Origin: Locusta migratoria | Lineage: Eukaryota > Arthropoda > Insecta > Orthoptera > Acrididae | NCBI GenBank assembly: GCA_026315105.1 | Contig: CM048751.1 | Coordinates: forward strand, 334,086,649 to 334,150,648 | DNA length: 64,000 nt | Direction of reading: 5' to 3' | Shown here: in pieces, positions 22,331-32,952 of the stretch | Layout: every line of letters starts with the position of its first letter | Numbering within the stretch: the first letter of the stretch is position 1 | The notes under the pieces: generated by a model | Seen by the model: only the letters and a program-made list of their open reading frames with translations | Database searches by the model: none | Told to the model about the DNA's origin: nothing | Program-made: the position numbers and the translations under genes

Positions 22331-23251
22331 ATCTTTAGTCCGTAGACCGGTTTGATGCAGCTCTGCACACTATCCTGAGCAAGGCTCTTCATCTCCTCAT
22401 AAGAACGGCAACCCACATCATTTGAATCTGCTTACTGTATTCTTCTCTTGGTCTCTCTCTCTGCGGTTTTCGCCCAATATTAAATGTTAAATTTATGATT
22501 GCTTTATGACCAAGAATGTCTTTTACAAATCAATCCCTTCTTTTAATCAAGGTATGCCAAAAACTCATATTCTAACCAATTCTGTTGAGTACCTCTTCAT
22601 TAGTTACGCAATCTACCTACCTATTATTCAGCAATCTTCTGTAGCACAACATTTCAATCGCTTCTATCCTATTCCTGCCTGAAATATTTATCGTCCATGT
22701 TTCACTTCAGTACAAGTCACCACTCAACACAAATGCCTTCAGAAAAGACTACCTTACAATTAAAGTAATATTTGATGTTAAGAAATTTCTCTTTTTCAGA
22801 AAGGCGTTTCTTCCCATTGCCATTCTGTACCCTGCGTCCTCTTTACTACGACCATCATACGTTATTTCACTGCGTATGTAACAAACGCCATCTACCACCT
22901 TTATTATTTCGTTACCTAATTCCTTCAGCTTTGCATGATTGTCTAAGACTGCACTCCATTACCCTTCTTTTGATCTTGTTAATGTTCATCTTACACGCTC
23001 CTTTCAACTCACTGTCCATTCCGTGGAACTGTTCTTCCAGATCCTTTGCTTTCTGTGACAGAATTACAATGTAATCATCAAAACGCATTGTTTTTATTTC
23101 GTCATTTCATATTCTCCAAATATCTATTTTCTTTCCTTTACAGCTTGCTCAATGTACAAATTGAATAAGATTGGAGAAAGGCCACAAAACTGTATTACTC
23201 CCTTCCCAACCACTGATTCCCTTACATGCCCTTCAAGTCTGATTTGGTTGA

Positions 23252-23447
23252 CTTTGAAATGTTTGTTAAGCTTATGGGACTTAACTGCGCGGTCATTAGT
23301 CCCTAAACTAAAAAAGTACTTATAAACTAACTTAAACTGAAGACAGCACAAACATCCATGCCCGAGGGAGGATTCAAACCCTAGCCGGGGAACGGCCTCG
23401 CGTATCGGAGCATAGCGCCTCAATGCGCTCGGCCACTCCGCCGCGGC
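23252..23447 (-). repeat. SINE nested in RTE, 9-bp target duplication
   Basis: TTTGGTTGA flanks both sides (23243-23251 and 23448-23456). Removing one flank plus the SINE restores the LINE homology, so the SINE is younger than the LINE. Confidence 0.95.
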
Positions 23448-23856
23448 TTTGGTTGATGTGAGAGTTTACCGTTGCTGACTTCAGAATCTGAAAAAGTGTA
23501 TTCCAATCAACATCGTCAAAAAATATCTCCACATCTACAAAAGCTAGAAATGTAGGTTTGCCTTCCTTTATCGCTAAGGAAAGTCCTAAGGTGAATATTG
23601 TCTCCTGTGTCTCTACATTTCTTTTGAATCCGTACTGATCTTCCCCGAGAGCAGCATACACGATCCTTTCCATCCTTCTATAAATAATTCGTGTTAAAAT
23701 TTTGCAACCGTGACTTATTAAGCTGATAGTTATGTAATTTTTGCACTTGTCTGCGCCTGCTTTGTTTGGAATGCGGATTATTAACTTTTTCTTAAAGTCG
23801 GGGGGTATTTCCCCTGTGTCATACATGTTACGTAGTAGGTAAAATATTTTTTTCAT
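23374..23856 (-). pseudogene. RTE reverse transcriptase N-half, SINE-disrupted
   Basis: A 160-residue frame. The first about 135 residues are RT blocks 0-3 (Asn-Tyr-Ile substitution block, GFKRNVETQETIF, then FVDVEIFFDDVDW, where the family has FVDLEKAFDNVDW). The last residues translate into the SINE inserted at 23447. The palm motif Asp is retained (FVD), but Lys-Ala is replaced. Not functional. Confidence 0.8.
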
Positions 23857-24160
23857 GGCTGGTTCTCCCAGAGACTTCAGTATCTCTGAGGGTGGCCTTG
23901 TTCAGACATAGACCTTTGAATCCTGTGCCAAATTCATCTCTCAGTATAGTATTTCCTATTTCTTCCTTATCTACTTACTATTCCCTTCCTACAATATTGT
24001 TTATTTCCTTTTTACAGCCTCTGTATATACTCTTTCCAGATTTCAGATTTCCCCTCATTACTAACAGTGTCAGAACTGGTTTTCCACCTGAGTTCTTGAT
24101 TCATACAGCTATTTTTCCTGTCTCGAAAAAAGACAGAAATATACATAGGTAAGTCTGTAG

Positions 24161-24786
24161 TTTCAAAATCTTGTTTAACCATCAGCTGTATTTAGAAAAT
24201 TACGACGCTAATACTACCTCAGTAGGAATTTTTCATCAAACTGTCAAAAACAGTGTACATGCCTCAGATGTGTTGGACATCAGCTAAAACAAAGTACACT
24301 TGTGTTCAGAGAAGAGAAGACACAAATTTACCAAGTAGGCCCAGGGCCAACCAACGGTCCTGATAACGTGATCCATGCGTGAAGGCATTGACGTCTATCA
24401 GATGTGAATGACGTTCTGTTTTACAGCCATCCATGGAACATTCACCATCCGTGATGGTTGACATTGCGTCACTGCCCTGCACCATTCGTTTTTCTATTGG
24501 CAACAACTCCTGTTATCTGGCGGGCCAGAGCCAAAGGCTTATATCCTATGACACCAAATAGGAACTGCAGCAGCATGTGGTCGTGCATTGACTTGCTGAG
24601 AAATGCCGTCTATGGTGTCATGCAAAATGGGTGTGGATACGACTACATCGAAATGGTCACAGCTCGCTGGGCACATTTGCAGCTATGATTTGTAGTTGCT
24701 CAGAACACAACCCAACACTGGAGTAGTCACTGCGATGCCACTCATCATGTCTGCAGCGCACCAAAATGCGCCCAACTGTTTCAAAG
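24161..24786. other. Spacer, no gene seen
   Basis: Short frames only; nothing recognised. Confidence 0.4.
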
Positions 24787-24796
24787 ACACACAACA

Positions 24797-24996
24797 AAAA
24801 ATGGTCAAATGTACGTAGAGCTTATGGCACTTAACTACGGGGTCATCGGTCACTAAACCTACAAACTACTTATGAACTAGCTAACACTAAGGACGGCACA
24901 AATATCCATGCCCGATGGGAGATTCGAACCCCCGACCGTAGTGGCGGTGTAGACCGTGACTGACGCGCCGAAGTCCCCTCAGACACAGCGGCCGGC
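24797..24996 (-). repeat. tRNA-derived SINE with 10-bp target duplication
   Basis: B-box in plus sense GATTCGAACCCCCGACCGTA near 24921; head end GCGGCCGGC near 24995. ACACACAACA occurs at 24787-24796 and 25001-25010. Confidence 0.92.
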
Positions 24997-25243
24997 AAAC
25001 ACACACAACATGGATACATTTACCAGTGGTCGGCAACTGGCGGACTGCGGTGCAGGACCGGACTGCGGGAGGCCAAAACTGGACCGCCGAAAATATTTTG
25101 AAACTATAAGCTACATACTCAAATTATTAAAAAAATGTTCTTTCTGTGGATAACAATTCGTATGAGAGCCACCCTTATAATTTTTCTAGAATTTAATTTA
25201 TCTGCTGAATAATTAGAACCCTTAACGATAATTATAGGTAGTT

Positions 25244-25298
25244 ATTGTATTGATGTCGTGTCGGACGTCCGAAAGAACAGACACCACACCAATACAAT
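25244..25298. repeat. Imperfect palindrome
   Basis: Arms 25244-25262 and 25280-25298 pair at 16 of 19 positions. The loop contains the perfect palindrome TCGGACGTCCGA. No further assignment. Confidence 0.6.
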
Positions 25299-25469
25299 AA
25301 GTATTTATACGCGAAGACGCCGTTTGATTCACCTACTTCACCGCAAATGCGGTCATACGTCCGACCTCGTACGGGAATCCGTAATGGCGAGTGTAAGAGG
25401 GCATGACGATAGGGGCGCTACAACCATAGCGTGCGACTTGCGAGAATTTGGGACGGGCGGGATGCGAGC

Positions 25470-25560
25470 ACAGGTGGACAAGTGGTTAAGCCTGCCGCTT
25501 GCCCGAAGCGGGAAATCAGAGGTCGATTCCCGGCCCGGTTCCCATCTTCACTTATCGCCG
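25470..25560 (+). repeat. tRNA-like head of a third SINE-type repeat
   Basis: GGACAAGTGGTTAAGCC (A-box-like) and GGTCGATTCC (B-box) sit at tRNA spacing. The following CCCGGTTCCCATCTTCAC does not match the main SINE. Either a diverged tRNA pseudogene or a different SINE. Confidence 0.5.
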
Positions 25561-26073
25561 TTGCTTAATTTCAATGCCCAAATGCGGCCACTGTCAATCC
25601 TTTCTTTCGTATTCTTATTCCTTCCCTTACTTTACCAATCATTTGCAAATTATAGGTAGATTAGATATATGGTTGTCATGATGTGCGACGCTGGAGAGTA
25701 CGCTGACAAGCGACGGCGAAATGGAACAAGCTGGCCGATGGTCCGCATAAAAGATCTGTACACGCGAATGCCGCACTAGAACTTTATCTAACGAACAAGG
25801 AAATTCCATAAATGGAGTTCATACTCTGACAGTCTCTGAAATCTCTATTTAAGCGGTCCGGGCATAACCATTTAAACAGCATTTTTGTGCTGTTAAAAAA
25901 ATCACCATTTGAGGTTTCTCCAGTAACAAAAGGGACGGATGTGGCTGCGAAGTGGTTCCACGTTTCAAAGCCTTTACTCCAAATGGAGATAACAGACTGG
26001 CAGGACGAAATTTCCTTGTAAATATATAGAAATGAATCCACTGACGAATTATCGAGTGATCATGTCCCGGAAA

Positions 26074-26274
26074 GCCGGCAGCGGTGGCCGAAGGGGACTG
26101 AGGCGCTCCAGTCACAGTCTGCACGGCCACTACGGTCGGGGGTTCGAATCCCCCCTCGGGCATGGATATTTGTGACGTCCTTAGTTGTAGCTAGTTCATA
26201 AGTAGTTTGTAAGTTTAGGGACTGATGACCCCGTAGTTAAGTCCCATAAGCTTTACAAACATTTGCTTTGATTT
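26074..26274 (+). repeat. tRNA-derived SINE with 10-bp target duplication
   Basis: Nearly consensus head and B-box. GTCCCGGAAA (26064-26073) and GTCACGGAAA (26275-26284) differ at one base. Confidence 0.95.
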
Positions 26275-26284
26275 GTCACGGAAA

Positions 26285-27464
26285 ATATGAAAATTGCAAA
26301 ACATTAGGCATATACCTGGCTACTATGTTTGGTTCCTCATATATTTGTAAAATTTCATTAAAAACTAATTTGCTAAAGGATAAGTATCACTCGAGACATT
26401 ATTCGCATAAGCTGCTGTGGACCTAATTTTAAGAAAGCGGCTAAAGACCGCAAATGAAATTTCTTGCATTTAATGTTTTAACACAAATACCTACAGTTTA
26501 TTGTATTTCGTAGTTTTTAGTGAAAATCAAGCTAAAAATAGTATGTTTAATGTATGACCTGTTACTCGATTTTTCAATAGAAGTTTCACTACACATTTTA
26601 TTTAATATTTTTTGTGAGTGAAAATAAAAATAAATAAATAGCAAATAATATAAGTTTTACTGGATCATTAAACATTTTTCTCTCACATATTTTGTATTTC
26701 ATATTAGTTTGAGACTGAAAATTGAAATAAAAAATGTATAAAGAGTATGTGGTTTTACTTCTGGACCTCAATAAAAATCTTCATAAGTATCCGAACCCCA
26801 TCCAAGATTTCTTGCTGACCTCTGCATTAGAAGAACTGGCTGTGCGCACCAAAATACACTCCGAAAGCCACTCTTGGTGGAATTTGACGACCGTAAAAAA
26901 AAACTGCCCAACTGACCTTCTGCTGCCCACCTTCCCGGCAGCAGATGTAATTGTCACATGGTGCTGTCTTTTTGGGAAACAGAACTTGGTCGCACTCTCC
27001 TCATGAAACGAGGATGAGCTGTTGCAGTGTTACTTTTTCTGGAAACAAACTTCGCCGATTTCTCCTCGTAAAATCAGAGAAGGGACTCCAGTCGTATAGT
27101 TTCTAAAATCAGGCCGATTTGCAAAATACTGGCGTGCATCCTTCCACAGTTCAGAAACGCTGTCGGACAGTTTTACAAGCTCAGTCCGCGCCCAGATAGC
27201 TGGCGAAACGGCTGCCTCAGCCCCCCGCCCTTCCCCCGTGGCTAACCCAGGTAGGGCACAAAAAGCTGATCCAGTATTTCTTTCGCTGTCCTCTAAAGAA
27301 TGGGCATCTCGGTGCTGCATCTAGGCGGCAAACAAGACTACCTTTGTCCTCCCAGAACGGCACCGAATATTGTGCCTTTAGCAAATCACATAATACGTAA
27401 TAATGTAACAGTTATATAATTAGTCTCAAGTTAAATCGACAAATAATAATGTGAGGACATAGAA
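26285..27464. other. Spacer with two unassigned short frames
   Basis: Frames at 26734-27006 (+, 90 residues) and 27030-27320 (-, 96 residues) have no motif I recognise, no supporting splice or start context, and are probably chance. The minus one is GC-richer than its surroundings. Confidence 0.4.
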
Positions 27465-28445
27465 ATAGGTATTTCAGGCGTAGAGAAGCAGCTGAGAGAG
27501 CTAAATACAGAAAAGTCTCCTGGTCCGGATGGAATACCAGTCCGGTTTTACAAAGGGTATTCTGCGGCATTGGCCCCTCACTTAGCTTGCATTTATCGCG
27601 AATATTTAATTCAGAGCAAAGTACCAAGTAATTGGAAAAAAGCGCAGATGATTCCGGTTTATACGGAAGGAAAGAGAAATGACCCACACAATTACAGGCC
27701 AATGTCGTTGACATCAGTTTCCTGTGGAATTTTGGAGCGTATTCTCAGTTCGAATATAATAAATTTCCTTGAAACAGAAAAGCTTCTTTCTAAGAATCAG
27801 CACGGGTTTAGGAAACATCGTTCATGTGAAACTAGGCTTTTGCTTGTTTCATATGACATTGTGCGAGCCATTGATGTGTTTTTCTCGAAAAGGCATTCGA
27901 CACTGTGCCACAATGCAGACTGCTAACAAAGATAAGAGCGTATGGAATACGTTCACACATTTGTGACTGGCTGGAAGACTTCCTAAGTAATACAACGCAG
28001 TAAATTGTAATCGACGGTGAGTGTTCATCAGAGACGAGTGTATCGTCAGGCGTGCCCCAGGGGTGTGTGATAGGACCGCTATTATTTTCTATCTATGTAA
28101 ATGATCTGATGGACAGAGTAACTTGTAATTTGCGGCTGTTTGCTGATGATGCGTCGTGTATGGGTATTAATTGGTTGTAATAGCATATAGATTGACTTAC
28201 ACAAAATTTCAAGTTGGTACGAAGAATCGCAGCTAGCTCTCAATATAGAAAAATGTAAGGTGATGGTCATGAGTAGAAAAAACAATCCCATAATGTTCCA
28301 ATATAGCATTAGTAGTGAGCTTCTGGATGCAGTCGCGTCGTTCAAATGTCTAGGCGTAACATTGCAGAGCGATATGAAATGGAACGAATATGTGAGGACA
28401 GTTGTGAGTAAGGCGGAAAGCCGACTTCGGTTTATTGGGAGAATT
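27465..28445 (+). mobile_element. CR1/Jockey-like LINE fragment, RT domain
   Basis: Plus-strand frames give SPGPDGIPVRFYK, NWKKAQMIPVY, NYRPMSLTSVSCGILERI, HGFRKHRSCET, then after a frameshift GVPQGCVIGPLLFSIYVNDL, RLFADD and LGVTLQSDMKWN. These are RT blocks 0-7 of an APE-type LINE of the CR1/Jockey group. It is truncated before the 3' terminal region. Frameshifts and a stop lie at 27880-27990 and 28170. Confidence 0.85.
27570..27926 (+). pseudogene. LINE reverse transcriptase N-part frame
   Basis: 118 residues covering RT blocks 0-2a (WKKAQMIPVYTEGKRNDPHN, LTSVSCGILERI, HGFRKHRSCET). The frame is lost where FxxAFD would be expected. The catalytic FADD lies in another frame near 28137. Confidence 0.8.
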
Positions 28446-28454
28446 TGGGGAATT

Positions 28455-28520
28455 GTCTGTCTGTATCTCCCTCTTTCTCTCTCTCTCTCTCTCTTACACA
28501 CACAAACACTCACACTAGTT
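28455..28520. repeat. CT/CA-rich simple repeat at LINE breakpoint
   Basis: Imperfect (CT)n passes into (CA)n-like sequence exactly where LINE homology stops. Confidence 0.8.
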
Positions 28521-29171
28521 TTCAGCGACTTATCCGTAAGAATTGTTGTACATGCCGTAATTACAGTTTATCAGTTGTACAAAAATTGTACAAATACACA
28601 CTTAATCGAAAGCCAAACCAGAAGAAAACTCTGTAAATATTAATTCAGCATTATCTCAGGAGAACTGAGTGAGATGGTGCACCCAGCAGCCCCGGATTCA
28701 GATCTTCAGTCCGCTACCCAGATATTAGTTTTCTGTGTACACTTAGATCACTCCACTCTGTAGACAGCGATCACCATAAATATAAGGACTGCTCAAGGAC
28801 GCTTCCCGTCAGACACAAATTTTGAACTTGGATTGATTGAACGACAGACACAGATAACCAGTTCATTGAATTTTATGCATAATGGATGCAGTTAAACTCC
28901 AAGACTGCTCCAATTGTTTTACTTGTTTGGTAAGTATCACAGTATTTACGTGATATTTGAACAGTGATCTCCAACATCGATTGTTGTTATGTGAAAGTTC
29001 CACATAAATTTACTGTAGCATGCAAATTAGATTGATTTTGTAACATCAGCAAACTTCTACACGCCTGCACTCACATGCATTCATGCAATGTAACCTGTGG
29101 GGTGAAATGAAGAAATGGAACGAAACAAATATGACTCAGGTGATTCGACAAGTCAGATACAGCTATTTACC
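28521..29171. other. Spacer, possible SINE remnant near 28.66-28.76 kb
   Basis: GAGTGAGATGGTGCACCCAG near 28667 and TTAGTTTTCTGTGTACACTT near 28725 weakly resemble the second SINE family. Otherwise nothing is seen. Confidence 0.3.
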
Positions 29172-29245
29172 TACACTTAGTTGCAGTAGTTTGTAAGCCT
29201 GGGGACTAATAACCAAAGTAGTAAATTTCCATAGATTTACAATTT
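29172..29245 (+). repeat. SINE tail fragment
   Basis: AGTAGTTTGTAAGCCTGGGG followed by ACTAATAACC and CATAGATTTACA corresponds to the tail of the 'TTTGGTCCCATAG' SINE subfamily. The head is missing. Confidence 0.65.
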
Positions 29246-29314
29246 GATTTTTTTATTTATTTCGCTAACTAGCTTTGTCTGCTCTGTTGATGAAGTCTCA
29301 AAGCTGACGTTATA

Positions 29315-30020
29315 CGAGGGTCGTCCACAAAGTAAGTTCTGTTTCCATTTCTATCCGCGGCAACGCTGCGGTCGCAGTTCCGAGCATGCGTGGTAGTTAC
29401 TCTGACTCAAGGAGAAGACATGTACGCCATTTTCAGATGGTTGCTGCCGATGTGTGCTTTGTAGTGCTTCTTTATAATGTCAGCCGTTATTCGAAATGCC
29501 GCCACGTGTGAGATCAGATCTCTGATTCATTTTCTAAATGTAACGAAACTTAAGCAAAAAGAAATTCATCGGCAAATGTGCGATGTTTACGGACAAAATG
29601 CTATGAGTGATTCAATGATTAGAAGATGGGTCAGACTGTTCAATGAAGGACGTGATCAACTGCACGATGAAGAACGAAGTAGACGCCCGTATGTGGTTAC
29701 TGATGACTTGTTCACACAATTGAAGAGAAGATCAAGTACAACCATAAGTTTACATATAGTGCCCTTGCTGTCCTTGGTGCTCAACATTTCTACGAAGATG
29801 ACAAGTTGAAAGAACATGTTACCACATGGTTGAATACACAGGCTCCAACCTTCTATGCACAAGGCAAACAAATACTTGTTTCACGCTATGATAAGTGCCT
29901 ATAACATTTCTGAAGCTATGTAGGAAAGTAGGTTAACAGTTACAGATTTTTGTACAATAAATATTGTTTCTGTATCTATACATGTTTGTTTTATATAACC
30001 AAACGGAACTTACTTTGTGA
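29315..30020 (+). mobile_element. Internally deleted mariner, right end truncated
   Basis: The left end CGAGGGTCGTCCACAAAGTA sits after TA (29313-29314). The right end AACGGAACTTACTTTGTG is its inverted counterpart but lacks the last about 14 bases. It encodes the N-terminus of a mariner transposase, then jumps to the C-terminal part (KEHVTTWLNTQAPTFY near 29815). Same family as the palindromic element at 39.6 kb. Confidence 0.85.
29477..29809 (+). pseudogene. Mariner transposase, N-terminal helix-turn-helix part
   Basis: A 110-residue frame. Residues 10-60 form the bipartite helix-turn-helix of mariner (EIRSLIHFLNVTKLKQKEIH, then MSDSMIRRWVRLFNEG) and residues 60-78 the linker with RSRRPYVV. 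All catalytic Asp residues (the D,D34D triad) are lost in the internal deletion that follows. The C-terminal tail continues in another frame to about 29930. It could still bind inverted ends if expressed, but cannot cut. Confidence 0.85.
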
Positions 30021-30734
30021 TAGTGTGGAATTGTGTCAAATGAATTCCTTATGTCAAGCAACATCGCGTTTTACCAAGACAAGAGAAGATATATCAATTT
30101 GAAGCCAAGAATGGAGTCCAAAGGTGTGAATGAAAATCCACTCAATCTCCTTCGTCGCGCAGCGCTAAAACCTCAGTCTTATGAATAAATTATAAATTCA
30201 TAGGAACTTTTCTGGATAAAAGTTTTTTTGAAAACATACACCCAGTTTAAATTTAAATCTGATAGTGCCAGTCTTTTGAAAAATTGTTTCTAATCTTCCG
30301 TTAAAGAGGTCGTCAAAGAATAATCTCAAATTAATTATGAAGGGTACCTAGTTAATCTTTCACAAAGATAACGATGAAAACATCGAAATGAACTGACGAT
30401 ATGAATATCAGAAAAATTCTGTGTCGACTTACAAGGAAGTGGTTAAACTTGCGTCTCTCACGGTATCTAAACAACAATTTTCCATTGAAAGAAATAAACT
30501 AAAAGAACACTCAATAAAAGAAGGAAACAGAATAACACGAAACTACTTCACACGCTGCAAAGATCAAAGTGGGAACAACAAGACACTAGCAGTGTCACTG
30601 ACCGAAAGATACACGGTGATATGAAGCAATTAACAGAAAAAAAATTGGACAAACGTCGGAAGAATTGTTGTTACACAAAAAGGATTATATATGGCCTTGC
30701 GCCGCACAGAAATTACCGAGCGTTTCTACGTGCT
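30021..30734. other. Spacer, no gene seen
   Basis: AT-rich. A Lys-rich 67-residue frame at 30421-30624 has no motif and is not annotated as a gene. Confidence 0.4.
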
Positions 30735-30885
30735 TTGTCAGGGACTGCGAGGCTTCTCCCGGCGGAGGTACGAGTCCTCCATAGGGCTGGATGTGTGTTC
30801 TCCTTACGTTTGTTTAATTACATTAAGTAGTTTGTAAACTTAAGGACTGATGGCCACAGTAGTTTGGTCCTGTAGATTTAGATAC
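30735..30885 (+). repeat. Diverged SINE, TTTGGTCC subfamily
   Basis: The B-box-like GGTACGAGTCC near 30768 is followed by GGGCTGGATGTGTGTTCTCC and a tail with GTAGTTTGGTCCTGTAGATT. Confidence 0.75.
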
Positions 30886-31128
30886 ATGAGAATTTTTTTA
30901 GTAACATGTTTTGTAAACATGAACTGACATGTGCTGACAAACTGACCATTCAATACTGCAAGGAGCAATGTAGATACTTAAGTTATAACTACAAATAAAA
31001 TAAAATAAATATAAATTCTTTTCGTAGCACAGTGGGTTAGGAGAACATAACGCGATACCATTGTGATCATAATTGTGCACTTGAGACTGAATAGTTCAAA
31101 AATGTTGACATAAAAATATCTGCGCAGA
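30886..31128. other. AT-rich spacer
   Basis: Nothing recognised. Confidence 0.4.
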
Positions 31129-31402
31129 TACAGAGTGTCCAGTAAAGGACTTCCTGATTTTAAAATTAAATATCTCGAAAACAAAGATCGTTAGAGGAAT
31201 GCAGTAAACGGTATGTTTATTGTGAAAGGTGTAAGAAGTTTATACATCAGTTTGAAATAATAGTTACAAAAGCTGCTAACAGATGGCGCTGTAATCGCCA
31301 TACGGAATGCCTAGTATAAATAGTGATCCGAAGCCCAGAGTGATCAGTTCCACTATTGAAACGTGATAGGAGGTTAGCGTACCGAAGGAAGAGATTAAAA
31401 CC

Positions 31403-32282
31403 ATGTACTCCATTGAACAACGCGTTTTTCTGGTTCTAGAGTACCACAGGTTAGAAGAGAGTCCTACGGCAACAAGGCGAAGTTTTCAAGCACGATTTAA
31501 TGTTCCAAAAGGACCCGATGCGAAAGTCATTCGTACGCTCTTCGCAAAATTTCACCGAACAGGCAGCGTAACTGATGATCTAGTGGGGCATGTTGGCCGC
31601 GAACAAACCACAGTTACGCCTGAAAATATCGCCACAGTTTCTGGAATTATTCAGCGAAATCCAATGTCATCCGTCCGTATAATTGCATTTGAGACTGGTT
31701 TGAAGCGTTCGAGCATGCAGAAAATACTGAGAAAGAGTCGACATATGTTTCCATTCAAAATTCAAACGCACCAGGCCATACTTGTACGAGCTGTGCAACA
31801 AAGAGTTGCCTTTGCTAATCAGATGCTCACAATGATTGATAGTGGAGGATTTGATGTTGGCTGCATCTGGTTTACAGATGAAGCACACTTCCACCTGAAT
31901 GGATACGTGAATAAGCAGAACTGGCGATTTTGGGGTTCCGAAAAGCCATATTGGTGTGAAACGAAACACATGTGTTCTCCTAAAGTTACTGCGTGGGCTG
32001 CAGTATGCAGCAGAGGCGTTATTGGCCCTTTTTTCATTCGAGAAACGGTCACTGGTGCACGTTACGTTGCAGTTTTGGAACAATTTGTCGCCACACAGCA
32101 AGCGTTAGAGGATCGACCAGTACTGAATGGTTTATGAAAGATGGAGCCCGACCACATCGAACCGAACAAGTGTTTCGCTTTCTTGAGGAACACTTCGGTA
32201 ATCGAGTTATTGCTTTGGAATATCCTAAATTTACTGGTGAAGGTATGGATTGGCCTCCATAGTCGCCGGCTTTGACTCTCTG

Positions 32283-32323
<41 letters not shown>

Positions 32324-32330
32324 TAGGGCA
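31403..32330 (+). pseudogene. Tc/mariner-superfamily transposase, frameshifted
   Basis: The 244-residue frame from the ATG at 31403 includes an N-terminal DNA-binding region (MYSIEQRVFLVLEYHRLEES, of the type in Pfam DUF4817) and the first catalytic Asp in WFTDEAHFHLNGY (about residue 158). After residue 240 the frame is lost. The downstream part continues in another frame with the second Asp in FMKDGARPHRTEQ (near 32138) and FTGEGMDWPP, then a stop. The third catalytic block reads SPALTLCDF where family members have SPDLTPCDF: Asp is replaced by Ala and Pro by Leu. The poly-T tract follows directly. Dead on at least three counts, although the first two catalytic blocks remain readable. Confidence 0.88.
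32286..32322. repeat. 37-base poly-T inside transposase gene
   Basis: It begins in the codons after CDF. Relatives have a short T-rich stretch here (Phe-Phe), so slippage expansion is likelier than insertion of a retroposon tail. Confidence 0.9.
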
Positions 32331-32952
32331 CAGTGTAAGACATTTCGGTTGAGACACTACGAAATGTTTGCGCCACCTCTGTAGTGCCAATGGTGAACAT
32401 TTTGAAAACATTGTTATGTGATTGTTTGGAAAGAGTGTTTTCATACGATTATTCACTTATGTACGGTGATATGAACTGTGCAGCATACAGCGCCATCTGT
32501 TAGCAGCTTTTATAACTATTATTTCAAACTGCTGTATAAACTTCTTATAGCTTTCACAATAAAAATACCGTTTACTGCATTCCTCTATCGATCTTTGTTT
32601 TCGAGATATTTAATTTTGAAGTCAGGGAGCCATTTTCTGGACACCCTGTACGTGTTATCTAGGTTCCGTCAATGCAACTGACGAAACAGGTTTTTCTTGC
32701 CGAACACATTTCGCTTCCCTTTATTTAAATTTTCTGTAGTCTCTTATTACGTACATGATCATTGTTTACACTATTTAGTTTCCACATCTCCGTCAATTGT
32801 AATGAACTGTGTCATTTCTGATAGAAATCATGGATCCAGACGCACAACTGAGACAACATTCCTCAAGAACGTAATTTAATTAGAATCCGCTTGTGAGTTA
32901 CAGCGCCAAAAGCCTTAAAAATATCTGAAAATGTGAACTAAGATTAGATTAA

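Larger units (their letters stand above)
22331..24160 (-). mobile_element. RTE-like LINE copy, interrupted by a SINE
   Basis: Minus strand. The 3' end near 22335 (GGTTTGATGCAGCTCTGCAC in plus sense) is the same as in the other RTE copies. Further right, minus translation gives the SETWTI-region remnants, then TFLAFVDVEIFFDDVDWNTLFQIL near 23500 and IRIPNKAGADKCKNYI near 23750. The copy reaches the N-terminal part of RT near 24.15 kb. Stops and shifts are frequent. A SINE splits it at 23252-23447. Confidence 0.8.
31131..32648 (+). mobile_element. Mariner/Tc-type transposon with about 170-bp inverted ends
   Basis: TA flanks both ends (31129-31130, 32649-32650). The left end from CAGAGTGTCCAGTAAAGGAC and the right end in reverse share long blocks such as ATTAAATATCTCGAAAACAA and GCTAACAGATGGCGCTGTA out to about 170 bp, with few mismatches. 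A transposase frame lies between. The element is 1518 bp, and a 37-base T run sits in the coding part. Confidence 0.93.

Noticed and set aside
26734..27320. Two adjacent unassigned frames of 90 and 96 residues on opposite strands
   Set aside because: No motif, no start or splice context and no repeat relation; lengths are expected by chance in 64 kb.
31667..32456. Minus-strand frames of 77-144 residues over the mariner-type transposase
   Set aside because: Antisense shadows; poly-Lys stretches come from the poly-T tract.
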